Below are positions 5,942-8,241 of a DNA stretch of 8,241 bases, piece after piece. A program made the translations under genes and the position numbers. This stretch comes from Opitutaceae bacterium. Its GTDB lineage: Bacteria; Verrucomicrobiota; Verrucomicrobiae; Opitutales; Opitutaceae. The first letter of the stretch is position 1, and every line of letters starts with the position of its first letter. The stretch is taken from the NCBI GenBank assembly GCA_031266495.1, contig JAISAX010000195.1:1-8241 (forward strand), written 5' to 3'. Below the pieces are notes generated by a model that ran no database searches, had not been told where the DNA came from, and was given only the letters and a program-made list of their open reading frames with translations.

Positions 5942-6051
5942 AGACGAACCAACCGCGAATAGACGCGAATGAACGCGAATAAAAAACCAATGAATCCGCA
6001 GGCTCTGTTTTTATTCGCGTTCATTCGCGTCCATTCGCGGTTGGTTCGTCT
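5942..6051. repeat. 44-nt near-perfect inverted repeat (interspersed repeat pair) after the regulator gene
   Basis: The arms 5942-5985 and 6008-6051 are complementary at 43 of 44 positions (single A/C mismatch at 5961/6032), with a 22-base loop. Each arm is itself made of GCGAAT/ATTCGC units (for example CATTCGCGTCCATTCGCGG in the right arm). Units of this type are scattered in verrucomicrobial and planctomycetal genomes and are mis-translated as 'FIRVHSR' peptides (recalled knowledge). The same 25-base core as the right arm recurs at 7651-7675. The hairpin could end transcription of the regulator gene, since the right arm begins TTTTT, but its size suggests a mobile or dispersed repeat rather than a plain terminator. 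Confidence 0.85.
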
Positions 6052-6080
6052 GCCTGGGTTGCGGCTCCGCCGCTCCAGGC
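6052..6080. mobile_element. 29-nt palindromic element apparently inserted in the repeat's right flank
   Basis: The element is a nested hairpin: outer stem GCCTGG (6052-6057) with CCAGGC (6075-6080), inner stem GCGGC (6061-6065) with GCCGC (6069-6073). It is flanked by TCT on both sides (6049-6051 and 6081-6083). The left flank of the inverted repeat (5937-5950) predicts GGTTCGTCTCTGTG on the right. Observed is GGTTCG, TCT, the 29-base hairpin, TCT, CTGTG. Removing the hairpin plus one TCT restores exact complementarity, which is the pattern of insertion with a 3-bp target duplication. No transposase is near, so it would be a non-autonomous REP-like element. Confidence 0.55.
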
Positions 6081-6204
6081 TCTCTGTGTCGAAAAATGAT
6101 TTTTCAGAAGTTCATAAAAGATAATACCCGGGCGCAGGACGGAAAATTCCCGTTGCCCCTCCCCCGCCCTTTCGCGAGCGTGGGCCTTTCGTTTTTTCAC
6201 CACC

Positions 6205-7470
6205 ATGCTCAACGCCTCGCCGCTCAAGACACTCGATCCGGAAATCCATTCGGCCATCTCGGCCGAGCTGGCCCGCCAGCAAAGCCACATCGAGCTCATC
6301 GCCTCGGAAAACTTCACCTGCCCGGCCGTCATGGAGGCCCAGGGAAGCGTGCTCACCAACAAATACGCCGAGGGTTATCCCGGAAAACGCTGGTACGGCG
6401 GCTGCGAGTTCGTGGACAAGGTCGAGCAGCTTGCCATCGACCGCGCCAAAAAACTCTTTGGCGCCGAGCACGCCAACGTGCAGCCGCACTCCGGTTCGCA
6501 GGCCAACTTCGCCGTGTACACCGCCGTCCTCCAGCCCGGCGACAAGATCCTCGGCATGAACCTCAGCCACGGCGGCCACCTCACGCATGGCAACCCGGCC
6601 AACTTCTCCGGCAAGCTCTACAATTTCGTCCAGTACGGCGTCCGCGAGGACACCGGCCTCATCGACTACGACGAACTCGCCGCCACCGCCGTCCGCGAAA
6701 TGCCGAAGATGATCACCGTCGGCGCCAGCGCCTACTCGCGCATCATCGACTTCGCCCGCATGGGCGAGATCGCCCGCTCCGTCGGCGCGTACCTGTTTGC
6801 CGACATCGCGCACATCGCCGGCCTCGTCGCCACCGGCGTCCACCCGTCGCCCGTCGCCCATGCCGACTTCGTGACGACCACCACGCACAAGACCCTGCGC
6901 GGACCGCGCGGCGGCCTCATCCTCTGCAAGGCCGCGCACGCCAAGGCCATCGACTCGGCCGTGTTTCCCGGCGGCCAGGGCGGCCCCCTCATGCACGTCA
7001 TCGCCGCCAAGGCGGTGTGCTTCGCCGAGGCACTGAAACCCGAGTTCAAGACCTACGCGCAGCAACTCGTGAAAAACACGCAGGCGCTCGCCGCCGCCTT
7101 CGCGAAGCGCGGCTACAAGATCGTCTCCGGCGGCACCGACAACCACTTGTTTCTCCTCGACCTCCGGCACAACCTGCCCGAACTCACCGCCAAGAAGGCA
7201 CAGGAGACGCTCGATCTCGCGCACATCACGCTCAACAAAAACACCGTGCCCTTCGAGACGCGCTCGCCCTTCCAGGCGTCCGGCATCCGCATCGGCGGCG
7301 CGGCCGTGACCACGCGCGGACTCGGCGAGGCCGACATGGACGAAATCGCCGCCGCCATCGACACGGTCCTGAAGGCCATCGACACCGGTGGCCAGACCGC
7401 CGCCATCAAGGACGCAAAGGCCCGCATCGCCCGGCTCACGGCAAAATACCCGCTGCCGTACACGCTCTGA
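6205..7470 (+). CDS. glyA: Serine hydroxymethyltransferase, 421 aa
   Basis: This full-length SHMT (EC 2.1.2.1) is a PLP-dependent fold-type I enzyme converting serine plus tetrahydrofolate to glycine plus 5,10-methylene-tetrahydrofolate in the cytoplasm. It is the main source of one-carbon units. Diagnostic motifs are IELIASENF (29-37), [15 protein letters not shown] (52-66), [10 protein letters not shown] (92-101), the cofactor-binding ADIAHIAG (199-206; D200 stacks with the PLP pyridine nitrogen, H203) and the PLP lysine in [14 protein letters not shown] (K229). VFPGGQGGP and the C-terminal [14 protein letters not shown] are also present. Nothing is missing or shifted. The ATG at 6205 has no visible Shine-Dalgarno (TTTTTTCACCACC precedes it), yet it gives the normal N-terminus. 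It is probably monocistronic, as large repeat structures flank it on both sides. No glycine or folate riboswitch-like structure was recognised upstream. Confidence 0.98.
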   Translation: MLNASPLKTLDPEIHSAISAELARQQSHIELIASENFTCPAVMEAQGSVLTNKYAEGYPGKRWYGGCEFVDKVEQLAIDRAKKLFGAEHANVQPHSGSQANFAVYTAVLQPGDKILGMNLSHGGHLTHGNPANFSGKLYNFVQYGVREDTGLIDYDELAATAVREMPKMITVGASAYSRIIDFARMGEIARSVGAYLFADIAHIAGLVATGVHPSPVAHADFVTTTTHKTLRGPRGGLILCKAAHAKAIDSAVFPGGQGGPLMHVIAAKAVCFAEALKPEFKTYAQQLVKNTQALAAAFAKRGYKIVSGGTDNHLFLLDLRHNLPELTAKKAQETLDLAHITLNKNTVPFETRSPFQASGIRIGGAAVTTRGLGEADMDEIAAAIDTVLKAIDTGGQTAAIKDAKARIARLTAKYPLPYTL

Positions 7471-7488
7471 GGCGTGTGTGTATGGTGT

Positions 7489-7527
7489 GGGGGGGGGAGG
7501 AGGGAAGGAGGGAAAGACGAGAGGGGC
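7489..7527. repeat. G-tract and purine-rich module after glyA
   Basis: Nine G (7489-7497) are followed by an AGGAGGGAAGGAGGG-type purine run and AGACGAGAGGGGC (7515-7527). The same 13-mer occurs inverted at 4749-4761, immediately beside the 13-base C tract upstream of the regulator gene. The two places therefore look like copies of one short module: homopolymeric G, a GGAGG run, then AGACGAGAGGGGC. Confidence 0.5.
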
Positions 7528-7533
7528 AACGCT

Positions 7534-7675
7534 CACGGGCTGGAAGCCCGTGCCACGCCGGAGCGGAGGGGCAACGGTTGCGGGCGAGACGCCCGCGCTA
7601 CTCCGATCCGGCGGCTTCGCCGTCCACGGGCTGGAAGCCCGTGCCACTTCCGTTCATTCGCGTCCATTCGCGGTT
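7534..7675. repeat. Tandem set of short hairpin repeats ('GGCTGGAAGCCC' type) after glyA
   Basis: A 23-base unit containing GGGCTGGAAGCCCGTGCCAC occurs twice (7534-7556 and 7625-7647), each with an 8-bp stem and GGA loop. Between them is a related unit with stem GCGGGCG-AGA-CGCCCGC (7580-7596) and a GCTACTCC tail. A 25-base copy of the GCGAAT/ATTCGC repeat core follows at 7651-7675, identical to part of 6018-6042. Spurious peptides such as TGWKPVP and GETPALL result when this is translated. The array fills most of the glyA 3' spacer. It is non-coding, and its role, if any, may be 3'-end protection. Confidence 0.8.
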
Positions 7676-7690
7676 AAAAATGTATGGTTC

Positions 7691-7717
7691 TTCGACGTTT
7701 TCGATGAAAACGTCGAA
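7691..7717 (-). terminator. Terminator-like hairpin after the beta-helix gene
   Basis: TTCGACGTTTTC (7691-7702) and GAAAACGTCGAA (7706-7717) form a perfect 12-bp stem with a 3-base loop, 11 bases after the minus-strand TAA at 7731-7729. On that strand a TTTTT run follows about ten bases later (near 7680-7676). The gap to the T-run is longer than usual. The opposite strand has no T-run, so I assign it to the minus-strand gene, although it may also block read-through from glyA. Confidence 0.65.
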
Positions 7718-7728
7718 CTTCCCATCCG

Positions 7729-8241
7729 TTATTCGGTGGGGGCGTTTTCAATGACGGTGTCAACAGGACGTTTCGACGCGGGGGGGCGCGCCTTGCGCTC
7801 TTCTTCCGTCGCGAGACGGAATTGCGCCGGCTCCAGCGCGCGCAGGTCGAGGTTGCCGCTGACGTGGAATTTTTTTGAATCCACTTTTTCACTACCCAGG
7901 AGTTCTCCGGCGAGGGTGTTGTTGCGAAAGACGAGGGTGGCGGCGAGCGACCCGGTGGCCGTGCCCGTCCAGGCTGCGTATTTCCAGCCTTCGATGGTGT
8001 TGTTTTCGATGATACGCAGGCCGGAGCGTCCGGCGATGTTGGCGAGGGCGGCTTCGGCGGCAAGGGGGGCGTCTTCGTTGGCAAGGCGGCGGAAGATGTT
8101 GTCCTTGACGAAGAGGCGGCGAATGCCGGGGGCGGCTTGCAGGGCGTTGTAGTTGCCGGGGATGTCGTTGACGATTTCGTTGGCGGTGAGGGTGAGTTCT
8201 TCGGAGATGTCGCGCAGGTGGATGCGTCCGTTGACGATCTT
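7729..8241 (-). CDS. C-terminal part of a probable right-handed parallel beta-helix protein (partial, 170 codons in window)
   Basis: A minus-strand frame is open from the right edge (8241) to the TAA at 7731-7729, with no Met, so its start lies outside the window. The 170 residues show spaced beta-helix rungs with Asn ladders: TLTANEIVND (17-26), LFVKDNIFRR (43-52), LRIIENNTIEG (75-85), TLVFRNNTLAG (102-112) and FHVSGNLDLRAL (125-136). They end in a charged, Pro/Ala-rich tail. This is the pattern of pectate-lyase-like/NosD-like beta-helix proteins, commonly exported and linked to polysaccharide or surface functions. The catalytic part, if any, is not in view, so enzyme activity cannot be judged. 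Codon third positions are strongly C/G as in the neighbouring genes, supporting this frame over the competing frames open on both strands. Coding is confident; the fold is likely; the function is unknown. Confidence 0.75.
   Translation of the reverse strand, partial: KIVNGRIHLRDISEELTLTANEIVNDIPGNYNALQAAPGIRRLFVKDNIFRRLANEDAPLAAEAALANIAGRSGLRIIENNTIEGWKYAAWTGTATGSLAATLVFRNNTLAGELLGSEKVDSKKFHVSGNLDLRALEPAQFRLATEEERKARPPASKRPVDTVIENAPTE

Larger units (their letters stand above)
5897..6204. other. 308-bp spacer before glyA holding a large inverted repeat and glyA leader
   Basis: No gene is supported here. From left to right the spacer contains an A-rich stretch after the regulator stop, the long inverted repeat (5942-6051) with its palindromic insert (6052-6080), a perfect palindrome GAAAAATGATTTTTC (6091-6105), and an AT-rich segment with GATAAT at 6120-6125 that could be a glyA -10 box. 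A pyrimidine-rich leader without a Shine-Dalgarno then runs to the ATG at 6205. CGGAAAATTCCCG at 6140-6152 resembles the 14-bp palindrome upstream of the H1-like gene. Confidence 0.6.

Noticed and set aside
4661..6010. AGGCTCTGTTT found at both 4661-4671 and 6000-6010
   Set aside because: An 11-base match in two spacers with no shared flanks is too short to call a repeat.
6105..6204. Riboswitch upstream of glyA
   Set aside because: The leader is short and pyrimidine-rich, with no recognisable conserved aptamer core or switching stems.
6112..7647. A 511-codon minus-strand frame opposite glyA
   Set aside because: It is antisense to a complete, motif-perfect glyA and to the repeat array. Its product is Gly/Val/Asp-rich low complexity with no recognisable domain.
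7534..7675. Possible CRISPR array, because short repeats recur
   Set aside because: Only two identical units with a different hairpin between them, no regular spacers and no cas genes. They are typical dispersed intergenic palindromes.
7674..8084. Minus-strand frame of 136 codons beginning with ATG
   Set aside because: It is Pro/Ser/Arg-rich and reads through the terminator hairpin. The neighbouring frame that is open to the window edge has beta-helix rungs and better codon use.
7388..8152. Plus-strand frame of 254 codons spanning the glyA end and repeats
   Set aside because: It overlaps glyA out of frame, reads the TGWKPVP-type hairpin repeats as peptide, and runs antisense to the beta-helix gene.

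Overview
The window is GC-rich bacterial DNA with strong G/C preference at third codon positions. The likely source is Opitutaceae (Verrucomicrobiota). This rests on an H1-like KKAPAKK protein, a GntR-headed/LacI-bodied sugar regulator, and intergenic repeats of the two kinds often mis-annotated as peptides ('TGWKPVP' type and 'FIRVHSR' type). It is inferred from composition and habit, not from a marker gene, and glyA is the best locus to test it.

Layout, left to right. Bases 1-81 hold the last 26 codons of a gene resembling an IS110-type transposase tail (+). A 51-aa histone H1-like gene (-) follows, with a clear Shine-Dalgarno and an intrinsic terminator. Next is a 327-bp stretch without a gene, then a 241-aa protein (+) that looks like a stand-alone 'polyvalent protein' kinase domain. 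From 4637 leftward to 1534 runs a three-gene operon (-): an NTP-dependent sugar-1-phosphate nucleotidyltransferase, a NahK-like anomeric sugar kinase, and a UDP-hexosamine 4-epimerase-like SDR. A GntR/LacI-type regulator (+) is divergently transcribed from it. A 308-bp spacer then carries a very long inverted repeat, followed by glyA (+). The last part is a 258-bp repeat-filled spacer and the C-terminal 170 codons of a parallel beta-helix protein (-) that runs off the right edge.

How the genes fit together. The three-gene operon reads as a sugar-salvage line: free hexose or N-acetylhexosamine is phosphorylated at C1, activated to an NDP-sugar, then epimerised at C4. This is the logic of the bifidobacterial lnpBCD genes (NahK, uridylyltransferase, GalE), but here the transferase belongs to the pyrophosphorylase (NTP_transferase) family and no phosphorylase gene is adjacent. 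The divergent regulator and a cluster of GTTGCA half-sites between them suggest local, sugar-responsive control. glyA is housekeeping, and the beta-helix protein may be an exported or polysaccharide-related protein.

The non-coding DNA is unusually structured. It includes a 43/44-nt inverted repeat whose longer flank is interrupted by a 29-nt palindrome bracketed by TCT, a 15-bp stem-loop inside the operon, two related G/C-homopolymer modules, and a tandem set of short hairpin repeats after glyA.
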